A stretch of 64,000 nucleotides of DNA from a gamma proteobacterium symbiont of Ctena orbiculata (GTDB lineage Bacteria; Pseudomonadota; Gammaproteobacteria; Chromatiales; Chromatiaceae), in NCBI GenBank assembly GCA_003094535.1, contig NATV01000109.1, positions 22,503 to 86,502 of the forward strand, written 5' to 3'. Position numbers and translations under genes: made by a program. Shown piece after piece: positions 40,018-49,352 of this stretch; position 1 is the first letter of the stretch; every line of letters begins with the position of its first letter. The notes beneath the pieces are model-generated. The model ran no database searches, was not told where the DNA came from, and saw nothing but the letters and a program-made list of their open reading frames with translations.

Positions 40018-42561
40018 GTGAATCCAACCACCACAGACCCCAGAACTGATCTCCATAGCGGGTTTACTGCAGCCTTAGAATCCTTACGTAAATACACCAT
40101 AATCGCCATTGTTGCCTGGACCGTTCTCATCGCCATCGCGATTACATGGACGATATACGATCAGAGAAACCGGGAGTTCGACACCGCACTCGGCGTTGCC
40201 CGGGCGTATTTTCAAAAGGATCAGTCAGTACGCCAGTGGGGTGCCACCCAGGGTGGTGTCTACGTTAAGATCTCCGAGCACACACAACCCAATCCTCATC
40301 TGAAAAACCTGCCGCATCGGGATGTGACCACCGATGCGGGCCAGAAACTCACCCTGATGAACCCGGCCTATATGATCCGCCAGATCAATGAACGCTTCAG
40401 CCGGATGCACAACGACTATATCCACATAACGAGCCTGGATCCGTTGCACGAGGAGAATGAGCCTGACGACTGGGAAGGCTCGGTACTAAAAACCTTTGTC
40501 CAGGAGTCGGACGAGGTGGCGCAAATTGTCGATTTCCGCGGGCAGCCCACGCTGCGGATGATGCGTCCCATGGTTACCAAACAGCGATGCCTGAAGTGCC
40601 ATGAGCAGCATGGTTACAAGGTAGGCGATATTCGCGGCGGCGTCTCCATCGCAATTCCTATGGCGCCCTATCGCAAGGATAGCAGTGAACAGTTGCTATT
40701 GATTGGCACTACGCATGGCGGTATCTGGTTGTGCGGCTTGCTGGGTATCGGTTTCTACACACGCCGCGCACGTACCCACCTCGAAGATCGCCAGGATGCA
40801 ATCCAATCGCTCGCCAGGGCCAGCAACTATAACCGATCGGTTATCGGTGCCCTGGGTGAAGGTCTGCTGGGCTTCGATCAGATGGGGCGCCTGACCTTCC
40901 TCAATCCCGCGGCGGAACAGCTATTGGGTTGGAAGGAAAATGAATTGCTGGGAAAGTCTATTCACGGATTTATCCACTATCTGAAGATCAACGGCGAGCC
41001 TTGTCGAGAGGATGAGTGTCCCATGCTGGCGGTGTTGCATAGCGGAGAATCTCACACTAGCCGCGACGATCAGTTTATGAACCGCGAGCGAATCGCCCTA
41101 CCGATCTCTTATATCGCCACGCCCCTTTTCGATGAGACCCGTGTGGTGGGCGGCGTGGTGGCCTTTCAGGATATTACTGAACAGAAACAGAGCCTGCAGC
41201 GTATCGAATATCTGGCGCATCACGACAGCCTCACCGACTTGCCCAACAGAGTCGCTTTCCTCGAGGCAGTGGATAACGGGCTAGCCAATGCAAGGCGCTA
41301 CGGCCACGGCCTCGCCCTACTCTACCTTGACCTGGATAATTTCGGTGTGATCAACGATAGTGCCGGCCATACCACCGGGGACGAATTGCTGAGACAGGTG
41401 GCAAAACGTCTGCGGCATGAAATACGTCAACCCGATTTTGTGGCCCGTCAAGGCGGTGACGAATTCCTCATCCTGATGGTGCCGGTGATCAAGGATCAGC
41501 AGATAGAGGACATTGCGAGCCAACTGGCCCTGAATGCCACAGCCCTGGCCCAGCGGGTACTCGATGTGATGCACGATCCCTTCCTTGTTGACGGTAGTAC
41601 ATACTATATCAAAACAAGTATCGGCATTAGCCTGTTTCCTGAGGATGCCAAAGACAGAGTGGAACTACTGAAAAATGCCGATGCGGCCATGTACACCGCG
41701 AAAGGAGACGGCCGGGATACCTATGCTCTATATGCCGGCGATCTCGCCCAGCGTATTCAGTATCGCCATATGCTCCAGACCGGGCTCAATCAGGCATTGA
41801 TCAAGGATGAGTTCCGCCTGGTCTATCAGCCCATCGTTGACCTGAACGATGGCAGGATTCTGGCGGTGGAGGCCTTGTTGAGATTGAAATCCGCCACCCT
41901 GGGCGATGTCTCACCCGTGGAATTCATCCCGGTCGCAGAAGAGTGCGGCTTGATTCTTCCCATCGGCCGCTGGGTTTTGCAAACCGCCTGCAAGCAGATG
42001 GCCGAATGGTATGCTATGGACCTGGAGCTTAGGGTAGCGGTCAACCTATCGACCCTGCAACTGCAGCGCGAGGATCTGGAGAGTACCGTACTGCAGGCCC
42101 TGGAGGACGCGCAAATCCCTGCATCGATGCTGATCCTCGAAATCACCGAAGGGGCCACGCTTCACGCTTCCCCAATCGTGATCGACCGGTTACAGCGACT
42201 CCATGAACTGGGCATCGGACTTTGCCTGGATGACTTCGGTACCGGGCACTCCTCCCTCAGCCGCCTGAAGAATCTGCCCGTGGATACCCTGAAGATCGAT
42301 AAGTCCTTCGTCGACGGCGTTGTGACCGAACAGGATGATGAACAGATTGTTTTGACCACCATAGAGTTGGCCAAGAATCTAAACAAGCGAGCCCTGGCCG
42401 AAGGTATCGAGAGTCGCGAACAATGGCAATGTCTAGTGCGTAACGGTTGTCAACGCGGACAAGGTTATTTCTTCAGTCGCCCGGTTGATGCAGCGGCCAT
42501 AGAGGAAATGGTGCGCAACGGCGGTCATTGGAATCAGCCGCAAGAAGTAAAAAAAGCCTAA
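40018..42561 (+). CDS. Membrane haem-motif sensor PAS-GGDEF-EAL protein
   Basis: An 847-residue c-di-GMP enzyme candidate. It starts at GTG 40018 with GGAG eight bases upstream. Order: TM segment (~26-46), a periplasmic DUF3365/Tll0287-like sensor with CLKCHEQHGYKVGDIRGGVSIAIP (CxxCH at ~191, a haem c-type motif), a second TM (~228-250), PAS (~270-390), GGDEF (intact RQGGDEFLIL) and EAL (AVEALLRLK; LDDFGTGHSSLSRLK). Both active motifs look intact. Redox or gas sensing through haem is an inference from the motif. Preceded by 257 AT-rich bases with no clear element. Confidence 0.9.
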   Translation: MNPTTTDPRTDLHSGFTAALESLRKYTIIAIVAWTVLIAIAITWTIYDQRNREFDTALGVARAYFQKDQSVRQWGATQGGVYVKISEHTQPNPHLKNLPHRDVTTDAGQKLTLMNPAYMIRQINERFSRMHNDYIHITSLDPLHEENEPDDWEGSVLKTFVQESDEVAQIVDFRGQPTLRMMRPMVTKQRCLKCHEQHGYKVGDIRGGVSIAIPMAPYRKDSSEQLLLIGTTHGGIWLCGLLGIGFYTRRARTHLEDRQDAIQSLARASNYNRSVIGALGEGLLGFDQMGRLTFLNPAAEQLLGWKENELLGKSIHGFIHYLKINGEPCREDECPMLAVLHSGESHTSRDDQFMNRERIALPISYIATPLFDETRVVGGVVAFQDITEQKQSLQRIEYLAHHDSLTDLPNRVAFLEAVDNGLANARRYGHGLALLYLDLDNFGVINDSAGHTTGDELLRQVAKRLRHEIRQPDFVARQGGDEFLILMVPVIKDQQIEDIASQLALNATALAQRVLDVMHDPFLVDGSTYYIKTSIGISLFPEDAKDRVELLKNADAAMYTAKGDGRDTYALYAGDLAQRIQYRHMLQTGLNQALIKDEFRLVYQPIVDLNDGRILAVEALLRLKSATLGDVSPVEFIPVAEECGLILPIGRWVLQTACKQMAEWYAMDLELRVAVNLSTLQLQREDLESTVLQALEDAQIPASMLILEITEGATLHASPIVIDRLQRLHELGIGLCLDDFGTGHSSLSRLKNLPVDTLKIDKSFVDGVVTEQDDEQIVLTTIELAKNLNKRALAEGIESREQWQCLVRNGCQRGQGYFFSRPVDAAAIEEMVRNGGHWNQPQEVKKA

Positions 42562-42704
42562 TGGCCTGCTATGCCCTTAGCGTTAATAGATGGTCGGTGA
42601 AATACCCAAATTTGTCTCCCTTGGTCTCAATGCCTGACTGCCCTAGCGGAGATAACAGGAGAGCAAGAGTGGATACCCATAAAATTCTCATTAACCATGT
42701 ATAA

Positions 42705-43904
42705 TTGGGAATAAACAGCCAACCTGCGGAAACTTCACTGCAGCGCTTAAAACAAAATGGGTCGCTTGGCGAATGGTGCTACGCCTTTACTCTGGGGACG
42801 ATCTTGGAAACAGACAAAATCACACCCAATGCCCCGCTTCTGGCGCTGCTTGCCGCTGTGGCGGCCGTCGTCGGGGCCACCCCCTATCTGTTCTTCATCG
42901 ATACCCTCTGGGTACTGCCACTGGTGGCGATTGGTGCCGCCGCCACACTCTGGGCAAAGGCCCGTAAACTGCGCACCAATGCCACGTCCGAACCAATCCC
43001 GGGTGAATGGATCACAGCCACCTGGAGCCTGGTCGCATACGCCGCCATGATCAGCTTTTCGTTGATTTACTATGCCATCGTTTATTGGTTGATGCGTCTT
43101 GTCATCTACCTGCTGGGACTGGTGAATCTGCAGCTGGATATCTCCTGGGCGGAGACCACGGGCCTGGCCGTGTCGGTCTTTTTTGCAATAACCCTGTACG
43201 CAGTCTCGCTGATAACTGCCGCCGAACTGCCGCGCCGGCTCTACCCGCGCCTGGCCGGAATACGCTCGCCCTATTACGCGCTCTGGCTCACCAATCGCAA
43301 ATGGATCCTGCTTGCGGTTATCGCCGGCATAGCCGCTCTGCTTATCATGATCAGTCTCAACCTTCACCAGTGGTACTGGATTTTTGCCTGCTCCGCGGTG
43401 CCGTTCTACACCGGCTTTCCCATCGCCCAGTCCGGCGAGAAGCGTGAACAGCGTAGAAATCAGGGACTGAAGGCCACCCGGTTGCTTGTGGACGCCTGTG
43501 GTTGGAGCATGGCGCCGCTCGAGGCAAGCGGCGACCCGGAGGTGGACCCGTTCACCGACGAGATCGATTTCATCGCTCGCCGCAACGGCGATTCACTCCT
43601 CGTCGAGGTTGTCGCGGCAGAGGTCGACTGGAAGGTGGCTTCCGGACTGCAAACCGCGGCGCGTATCCTCGAAGAGAAGCTCGCCACGCAGCCATCCGGA
43701 TCGACCCGGCTTCGTCCGCTGCTGATCCTCGTCAGCGATAAGATCGACGCCAGCATAAGCCGCTTCGCCGATATCGAGGAGTTCGATGTCGCGCATGTGC
43801 CGCAAGCCCTGGTGAAGAAGGTGCTGGATGCGAAAGAGGATGCCACACGTCTGACCTCATTGGCGCGGGAGTTGATGCCGGTTGTAGGAGCATCGCATGC
43901 ATAG
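42705..43904 (+). CDS. Multi-TM protein with PD-(D/E)XK-like C-terminal domain
   Basis: Not a named family to me. Residues ~40-240 contain six or seven membrane segments (e.g. LLALLAAVAAVVGATPYLFF; LIYYAIVYWLMRLVIYLLGL; WILLAVIAGIAALLIMISL). The C-terminal ~150 residues are soluble and look like a restriction-endonuclease-like fold: DPFTDEIDFIARRNGDSLLVEVVAAEVDWK, where a nuclease would have EVK instead of EVV, so catalytic loss or a migrated Lys is possible. TTG 42705 follows a stop directly; a start near 42804 (TTG, METDKITPN) is also possible. It overlaps the TIR gene by eight bases. Confidence 0.7.
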   Translation: MGINSQPAETSLQRLKQNGSLGEWCYAFTLGTILETDKITPNAPLLALLAAVAAVVGATPYLFFIDTLWVLPLVAIGAAATLWAKARKLRTNATSEPIPGEWITATWSLVAYAAMISFSLIYYAIVYWLMRLVIYLLGLVNLQLDISWAETTGLAVSVFFAITLYAVSLITAAELPRRLYPRLAGIRSPYYALWLTNRKWILLAVIAGIAALLIMISLNLHQWYWIFACSAVPFYTGFPIAQSGEKREQRRNQGLKATRLLVDACGWSMAPLEASGDPEVDPFTDEIDFIARRNGDSLLVEVVAAEVDWKVASGLQTAARILEEKLATQPSGSTRLRPLLILVSDKIDASISRFADIEEFDVAHVPQALVKKVLDAKEDATRLTSLARELMPVVGASHA

Positions 43905-44880
43905 CAGCCTCGATGTCCTCAGCTTCGGCACCGCGAATCGCGAACCGGTTGCAGTCGACCCGGCAGAAGCCCTGCGCGACATGCAGCTGCAGAGCCGACG
44001 CGCGCTGCTGGAAAGTCATCTACAGAAAATCGGCGGCAATCTCAGCGATGAGCAGGTTGAAGATCTCTTTGACATCCAGCTGAAGCGCACCTATTCCTGT
44101 GCCAGAGGCGACGATTGGGAAATCGTATTCCTGGAAGTCCCACGCTGGATACTCAACGACGGCGACAAGGCCCGGGACCTCGATGCGCTGCGGCATGGTT
44201 TCCGGCGTAGGACCGTACGTTTTATATCACCGCTCCTCGATCTCCCCAGTCCCGCTGCTCACCGTCTCTTCCAGGTATGGAAAAACAACGATGGTATCGA
44301 CGCAAAACTCATTCCATGGTCGTACATTGGCCACCTGGAAGACGGCCAAGTCCGCCTGAGCGAACTACTGGATGTCGACACCGACCTAACCGATTCGACG
44401 GATGCGGCATCATCCCCGACGGCCAGACCGGAACCCGTGGCGCGAGACCGCGTCTTTATCAGCTACAGTCATGCCAATCCTGAGTGGTTTCGCCGCCTCG
44501 AGATACAGCTGGCGGGGCTGAGGGAGAGGCTCGAGGTCTGGAGCGATGAAGATATCCCTGTCGGCACAGACTGGTTTCCAAGAATTCAATCCGCACTGGA
44601 TCGCACCAAAGTCGCGATTATGCTGGTGACCCCGGAGTTCGTCGCATCAGACTTCATCCGCAACCATGAAGTACCAAAAATTCTCGAGGCAGCCAACCGT
44701 GGCGATCTAACGCTCTTCTGGATTCTGGTCAGCGACAGCCACTACGACCAGATTGGTCTTGACGACAAGCAAGCACCTCACGACGTCGCCAAACCCCTCG
44801 ATACGCTTACCCGTGCGAAGCGCAATCAGGCGCTCAGAACAATCACCGGTAAAGTACTCGAGGCCTTCGAATCGACCTGA
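43897..44880 (+). CDS. TIR-domain protein with unknown N-terminal domain
   Basis: A 327-residue protein. Residues ~184-300 form a TIR domain: RVFISYSHANPEWFRRLEIQLAGL, VWSDEDIPVGTDWFPRIQSALDRTKVAIMLVTPEFVASDFIRNHEVPKIL. Glu258 in the HE of FIRNHEV is at the position of the NADase glutamate of enzymatic TIR domains. Residues 1-175 are an unrecognised globular domain (DWEIVFLEVPRWILND; FRRRTVRFISPLLDLPSP). The ATG overlaps the preceding membrane-protein stop. TIR plus membrane partner is a configuration seen in defence modules, but this pair is not a known one to me. Confidence 0.85.
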   Translation: MHSSLDVLSFGTANREPVAVDPAEALRDMQLQSRRALLESHLQKIGGNLSDEQVEDLFDIQLKRTYSCARGDDWEIVFLEVPRWILNDGDKARDLDALRHGFRRRTVRFISPLLDLPSPAAHRLFQVWKNNDGIDAKLIPWSYIGHLEDGQVRLSELLDVDTDLTDSTDAASSPTARPEPVARDRVFISYSHANPEWFRRLEIQLAGLRERLEVWSDEDIPVGTDWFPRIQSALDRTKVAIMLVTPEFVASDFIRNHEVPKILEAANRGDLTLFWILVSDSHYDQIGLDDKQAPHDVAKPLDTLTRAKRNQALRTITGKVLEAFEST

Positions 44881-44950
44881 CAGTTGGGAATACATCGTCA
44901 GGACACCGAATGACCGCGGAAAACCAAGGCATGGAGCAATTCCTGCTACT

Positions 44951-45253
44951 TCAGTCATCGTACTGGACAGCAAAGTTAAATTTACCGTCCGGGTATAAAG
45001 TGAAGGTGCAGCGCGACCATGGCTTGTCTCCTGGAGTGGTCATCTGAGATCTCAGGTCGCGCAGTGCATCACCGATCGCAAATGATTCAACCGGCGGGAT
45101 TTCCGGTTGCATCTTGCCGGCTGGACCTTCACACCAGGCTGTCTGGTTGTCCCATTCATCACCAACCTCGGCCTCAATCCAGGCCCGTTTGTAATCCTGC
45201 GGGCAGACCGCGTTCAAGCGTTGCGCGATATTCAAATATGCATCCGACACCAT
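44951..45253 (-). CDS. YezG-like (DUF600) immunity-family protein
   Basis: A 100-residue protein. The C-terminal half, KPWSRCTFTLYPDGKFNFAVQYDD, matches the end of the DUF600/YezG immunity family, whose members neutralise polymorphic toxins of the LXG or related type. The N-terminal half (YKRAWIEAEVGDEWDNQTAWCEG) fits the family's first strands. It is shorter than typical YezG proteins (~150 aa). GGAG lies before the ATG. No toxin gene is adjacent, so it would be an orphan immunity gene. Confidence 0.68.
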   Translation of the reverse strand: MVSDAYLNIAQRLNAVCPQDYKRAWIEAEVGDEWDNQTAWCEGPAGKMQPEIPPVESFAIGDALRDLRSQMTTPGDKPWSRCTFTLYPDGKFNFAVQYDD

Positions 45254-45316
45254 TTAGCTCCGGGAAGGTCTACCTGACTGGATCTTTCAAGCGAATCTGT
45301 GTTGCTGCAAGAGTCT

Positions 45317-46669
45317 TTATGGTTGATGAGTGATACTCAGATAGCTACGCCAGGTAGTTAACGCTTGACGCGGGCTGCCATCATAGCGGCGCAAGGCCAT
45401 ATTGCCGAACAGCCGGAACAGCACTTCAACCTCCTCTCCGCCGGCAGTATAAATGTCATCAAGAAACATACAGGTGCTATCACCTTCCGGCAAGCAGGGG
45501 CAAGCCTCGTTGCCGGTCACGCTGTCATCAAGATAGTCGCGATTGAGCCACCAGACGACCGCCTCCAGATTGTTTTGATCCGCACTCTCCAGTATCCAGC
45601 TCATGTAGTCATTCTGAGCGGTTTCATTGGCGACATCGACTGCACCTATGCCGGGCATCTCCAGGGTTGCCGGATAGACTGCGTTTCCGCAACTGCCGTT
45701 GATGCCGTGCTGGTAGGAACTCAACAAGGGCTCTGCCGGCCATCCCGTCTCCGCGATCCAGATCTTGCGTGTTGTCGCCTGCGCGGTCTTGCTCAGGGTA
45801 TCGCGCGGGAAGCTGTAGCCAAACTCCGCATGGTATACCCACGCGACCGGATAAGAAGAGAAAGCGATGCGGTCGCCCGGAATCGCAAGCGCTTCGTTTA
45901 GCCGGGTCTCGAAACACTCCGACATGGTACCACTGGGACAGGCAGCACCCGGTTCCGCATTGCCGTACATATACTCCAGCTGAAAGGTTGCAAACACGAC
46001 CAACTCCGGATAGGTGGATTTGAGTGCGGCATGGATATCGCTGTACCAGTCTATCCAGGCCGCTTTCTGTGTTGCGCACCTGGTGAAGGGCATGTTCATT
46101 TCAATCGCCGGGCTCAGGTAGTCCGGATTGACCAGATCGACGAGGTATTTGAGAAAGGTGATATAAGACGCCTTATAGCGTTCGGCATTGGGGTCGCCAT
46201 CGAACAGGTAACAGCCATCAGCGTCGACAGTGGTATTCCAATTCTCCTCTGTGCTGCCGTCAGGTTGAACATTCGGCGCCAGTGCCTGACGGCCGCCTAA
46301 TGGTGATACGGCGAGATAGAGCGTTTTACCGCTGGCATGGGCGGAGTTCGCCAACTGCTGCCACTGATTTACCCAGGGTTGGGGCAGGTTGGTGCATGCG
46401 GCGGCATCGCAATAGTCCCAGGGTACGCCCCAAAAGTCATCCACATGGAGTGATAACAGGTCCCGGTCGCCGAGATTTTCGAAGCGCCAGTCAGGGAAGA
46501 CGACGCTGTTGCCGTCATGGCGGGTAAAAAAAGGGGTTGAGCCCAAGAGAAAGGGACGGTATTCAGTTACCGGATCGCTGTTATTGTCACTGCTGCCGCA
46601 GCCGCCCAGGTAGGCTGCGACAGCGACTAGAGCAAGTTGTGCGATCTGCTTGATGACTCCCCTGTCCAT
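45317..46669 (-). CDS. Lipoprotein with glycoside-hydrolase-like TIM-barrel features
   Basis: A 450-residue exported lipoprotein: signal peptide and lipobox LGGCGSS near residue 22. The sequence is that of an (alpha/beta)8-type secreted enzyme: DLLSLHVDDFWGVPWDY, YLAVSPLGG, AIEMNMPF, and RKIWIAETGWPAEPLL, where the Glu in AETGWP resembles the nucleophile of GH17/GH53-type glycosidases. Substrate is unknown. Six or more Cys in the mature part suggest disulfides. It is monocistronic between the YezG-like gene and a SCO gene. Confidence 0.7.
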   Translation of the reverse strand: MDRGVIKQIAQLALVAVAAYLGGCGSSDNNSDPVTEYRPFLLGSTPFFTRHDGNSVVFPDWRFENLGDRDLLSLHVDDFWGVPWDYCDAAACTNLPQPWVNQWQQLANSAHASGKTLYLAVSPLGGRQALAPNVQPDGSTEENWNTTVDADGCYLFDGDPNAERYKASYITFLKYLVDLVNPDYLSPAIEMNMPFTRCATQKAAWIDWYSDIHAALKSTYPELVVFATFQLEYMYGNAEPGAACPSGTMSECFETRLNEALAIPGDRIAFSSYPVAWVYHAEFGYSFPRDTLSKTAQATTRKIWIAETGWPAEPLLSSYQHGINGSCGNAVYPATLEMPGIGAVDVANETAQNDYMSWILESADQNNLEAVVWWLNRDYLDDSVTGNEACPCLPEGDSTCMFLDDIYTAGGEEVEVLFRLFGNMALRRYDGSPRQALTTWRSYLSITHQP

Positions 46670-46942
46670 TTCCTGATCTCTATAGCAATCTTAAATTCGC
46701 AATCAAACTATCCCATATAGAAAAATAAAATAAAGAGAACCGTTGCTATTTTTTATACGCCCTTCAAAATCCGAACTTCATTCCTTAGCCCCGAATTTTT
46801 TACAGCAGAAAAAGCCATTGCGGCTAAAGGAAACACAACGGCAAGGACTACACACAAGCATGATATTGGACTCACTAGTAAGGGACAGGGAAGATGATGG
46901 AGCAAATCAACCAGCACTTCGCTATTCCTCCGAATTCTGGGT

Positions 46943-47545
46943 TTAGCGGGAGAGGTCGGCTGTTAATACATAGCGGATGGCTTCGAGGATGACGAACGAG
47001 GGTGTATGATGAGGAAACATGAAACGCAGTTCACCGTCAGGAGTTATCAGGTAAGTCGTCGATGAGTGGTCAACCGCATAACCGAAAGCTGAGTCCTCAA
47101 GGTCTACCTTGCTGTACTTCACGCCATATAGCTCTGCCACCTCCGCAAGCTCCGCTGCGGTGCCGGTAACACCGATCAGGTTGGGGTGAAAATAGCTGAC
47201 ATAGTCATCCAGTACCTGAAAACTGTCCCGGTCAGGGTCGACACTGACAAAAACCCCCTGGACCATTTTCAACTCATCATCACTGAGCTCTCCCAAGGCC
47301 TGCGCCAGAACGGCAAGAGAAGTTGGGCAGACATCGGGACATTTGGCATAACCAAAGTAGAGCAATACGACTTTCCCCCTAAATTGCTTCAACGCGAACT
47401 CACCGCGACTCGATTGCAGGGTGAAATCACCGCCCGGCTGTTCCGCGCTGAGTTCCGGCGTCCTGTCATGTCGAGCAGCATCATCCGATGTGGCCAACGA
47501 AGTGAAAAGAAGGAGTGTGAAAAAGAGTGGGATCCACCGAATCAT
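46943..47545 (-). CDS. SCO1/SenC-family copper chaperone-like protein
   Basis: A 200-residue exported thioredoxin-fold protein used for CuA-site assembly of cytochrome c oxidase. It has a signal peptide (MIRWIPLFFTLLLFTSLA), the copper motif YAKCPDVCPTS (CX3C) and the conserved histidine in VDHSSTTYLITPDG. No oxidase genes are nearby. Length is normal. The upstream 270 bases to the lipoprotein gene carry no clear element; the ORF 46743-46946 there is rejected. Confidence 0.92.
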   Translation of the reverse strand: MIRWIPLFFTLLLFTSLATSDDAARHDRTPELSAEQPGGDFTLQSSRGEFALKQFRGKVVLLYFGYAKCPDVCPTSLAVLAQALGELSDDELKMVQGVFVSVDPDRDSFQVLDDYVSYFHPNLIGVTGTAAELAEVAELYGVKYSKVDLEDSAFGYAVDHSSTTYLITPDGELRFMFPHHTPSFVILEAIRYVLTADLSR

Positions 47546-47991
47546 AGTGCCTCTATGACCTGTCTTAACTTATCTGCTTGTCAGCATCGGTCCGAGATTG
47601 AAGACAACGAATACACAATCCGGCCAACAGACTTATGCCCTATTTTAATCACGAAGGATGGATGAGGAGTGAGCCGGCCTGGTCCCTGGCAGGATCGACA
47701 CTATTCGCATTCCAGCGCCGGCCAATGATGTCATGGATCCATCGGCCCCGATTACCGCGATTATCGTATGGAAAACCAACAGCCACAACTGCCGATGCCT
47801 ATGCAGTCATCCTTTGAGCAGATCAGTAATTTAGTGAATTAGTGATTACCTGTGACAGGTTGTGTCGATGGTCAAATTATTGACGTTTCCTTGTAAAGGC
47901 GGGAATTTAATTCTTATCGCTTAAGTATGCAATAACAAAATTTGTCTACTATTGGTAGCTACATATTCTAACGAACACATGGAGAGGCTCC
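47546..47991. other. Intergenic region between sco and the PstS-like gene
   Basis: About 446 bases between divergent genes. A palindrome-like CCTGTGACAGG lies at 47849-47859, and AT-rich sequence precedes the PstS-like start. No Pho box is clear. Short ORFs here (47635-47817) have no convincing ribosome site or family and are rejected. Confidence 0.35.
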
Positions 47992-48870
47992 TTGCGTAAT
48001 CATTTCCTATACCTTCTGTTGTTCCTGGCAGTCCTGTCCTCAAGCGCCCAAGCGCTGGAGCTCTCCTGGGTAGGCTGCGGCATCACCCGAAATGCCTTTA
48101 TGGCCGATCTCGCCGCTGCCTACGCGGAGAAAACCGGGGTCAACATCAGCATCGCCGGTGGTGGCGCCACCAAGGGAATCCGCGCCATAACCGGCAAGCA
48201 GGCCGACATCGGCGGAGCCTGCCGTTTCACCCTGGATATGAGCCGGGAGGAGGCGGGAGCCCACATGGTTCCAGTTGCCTGGGACGCGTTGGTGGTTGTG
48301 GTGCATAAATCCAATCCCATCGAATCCATCAGCCTGCAGCAGCTGCGCAGCCTCTACCAGGGCAAGATCACAAACTGGTCGCAACTGGGCGGCAAGAATC
48401 GGCCAGTGGAGCTGCTGATCCGCAAAGGAAAGATATCCGGGGTCGGATATACCCTGCGCCAACACCTGTTCGAAGACCAGGATGTCGATTTCAAGAGCAA
48501 GCATCTATTCCCCTCCTCGGGCCCCCTGGAGAAGGCAGTGGAACAGAATCCGAATGCCATTTCGGTTACCGGCGTTGCCAGCGCCCACAAAAGGGACTTC
48601 AAGATCCTCAAGCTGGAGGGCCGGGATCCCAATTTTGAGAACATCCGCACAGGCAACTACCTGCTCTACCGCCCGCTCTATCTGGTGCACAGCAAGACCT
48701 CTCCCAACAGCCTGGAGTCCGATCGTTTCATCCGCTTTGCCCTGGGTCCCAAGGGCCGGGAGATCATCCGCAACAACCAGGTGGTGCCCTACTTCGACGG
48801 AATGCTGCTGTTGCAGAAGCGCATGGACGATTGGAAGCTGTTCATCAGGGAGTCCCTGGCCAAACAGTAG
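47992..48870 (+). CDS. PstS-like periplasmic phosphate/anion-binding protein
   Basis: A 292-residue substrate-binding protein with a signal peptide (MRNHFLYLLLFLAVLSSSAQA). Type II binding-protein features include SIAGGGATKGIRAITGKQADIGGACRFT, IESISLQQLRSLYQGKITNWSQLGG (the PstS hinge motif) and GPLEKAVEQNPNAISV. The start is TTG 47992 with GGAGAGG ten bases upstream. No pstCAB genes are adjacent, so it may be an orphan or a sensor-type binding protein. Phosphate is the best guess but not proven. Confidence 0.85.
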   Translation: MRNHFLYLLLFLAVLSSSAQALELSWVGCGITRNAFMADLAAAYAEKTGVNISIAGGGATKGIRAITGKQADIGGACRFTLDMSREEAGAHMVPVAWDALVVVVHKSNPIESISLQQLRSLYQGKITNWSQLGGKNRPVELLIRKGKISGVGYTLRQHLFEDQDVDFKSKHLFPSSGPLEKAVEQNPNAISVTGVASAHKRDFKILKLEGRDPNFENIRTGNYLLYRPLYLVHSKTSPNSLESDRFIRFALGPKGREIIRNNQVVPYFDGMLLLQKRMDDWKLFIRESLAKQ

Positions 48871-49352
48871 GCCTGCTGCCATCCCAGCGGTTGGCAATTG
48901 GGTTACCCAGGGGACAACAATGACTGACATTGGCTCATGCGCTCGCGGATAAAGCATTTACCCTACAGCTGGCACTCTGCTAGATGCGGCTTCGCGCCAC
49001 TGCTCCATGCGTAGGAAGCCATCGGGTTAACAATCCACCTCAACAACCAGAAAAGCTTATTTTCACGGCCTCCAAGACACCATGGGAGACCAATTCCAGT
49101 AACCCACTTCAGTTCGATAAATTACCTGATTTGAGCACTGAACAGCTAGAATCCCATTGCACCCAAGGCTCTCCGCACACTTGCTTTCTGCTGCTAGTTG
49201 ACATCGGCCCGCGGATTTCACATCTGCGCGATCAACCGCTGAAAAAAGCAACCTTGATCGCAGACCAGCCAGAAAGCCGTTTCAATTATCTTGTCTCTTT
49301 TTTAGTTGCCCAGTTTGCGCCTTGATATACAAACAGCCAACAGTTTCATAGA
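48871..49352. other. Intergenic region upstream of the SDR-tetR operon
   Basis: About 480 bases with no clear gene. ORF 48984-49325 (113 aa) has no ribosome site and low-complexity composition; I do not call it. The last ~70 bases before 49420 hold the promoter described separately. Confidence 0.4.

Noticed and set aside
46743-46946. 67-aa ORF between the lipoprotein and sco genes
   Set aside because: Low-complexity, no ribosome site, no family.
48984-49325. 113-aa ORF in the gap before the SDR gene
   Set aside because: Poor start context and composition; opposite strand shows an equally plausible random ORF.
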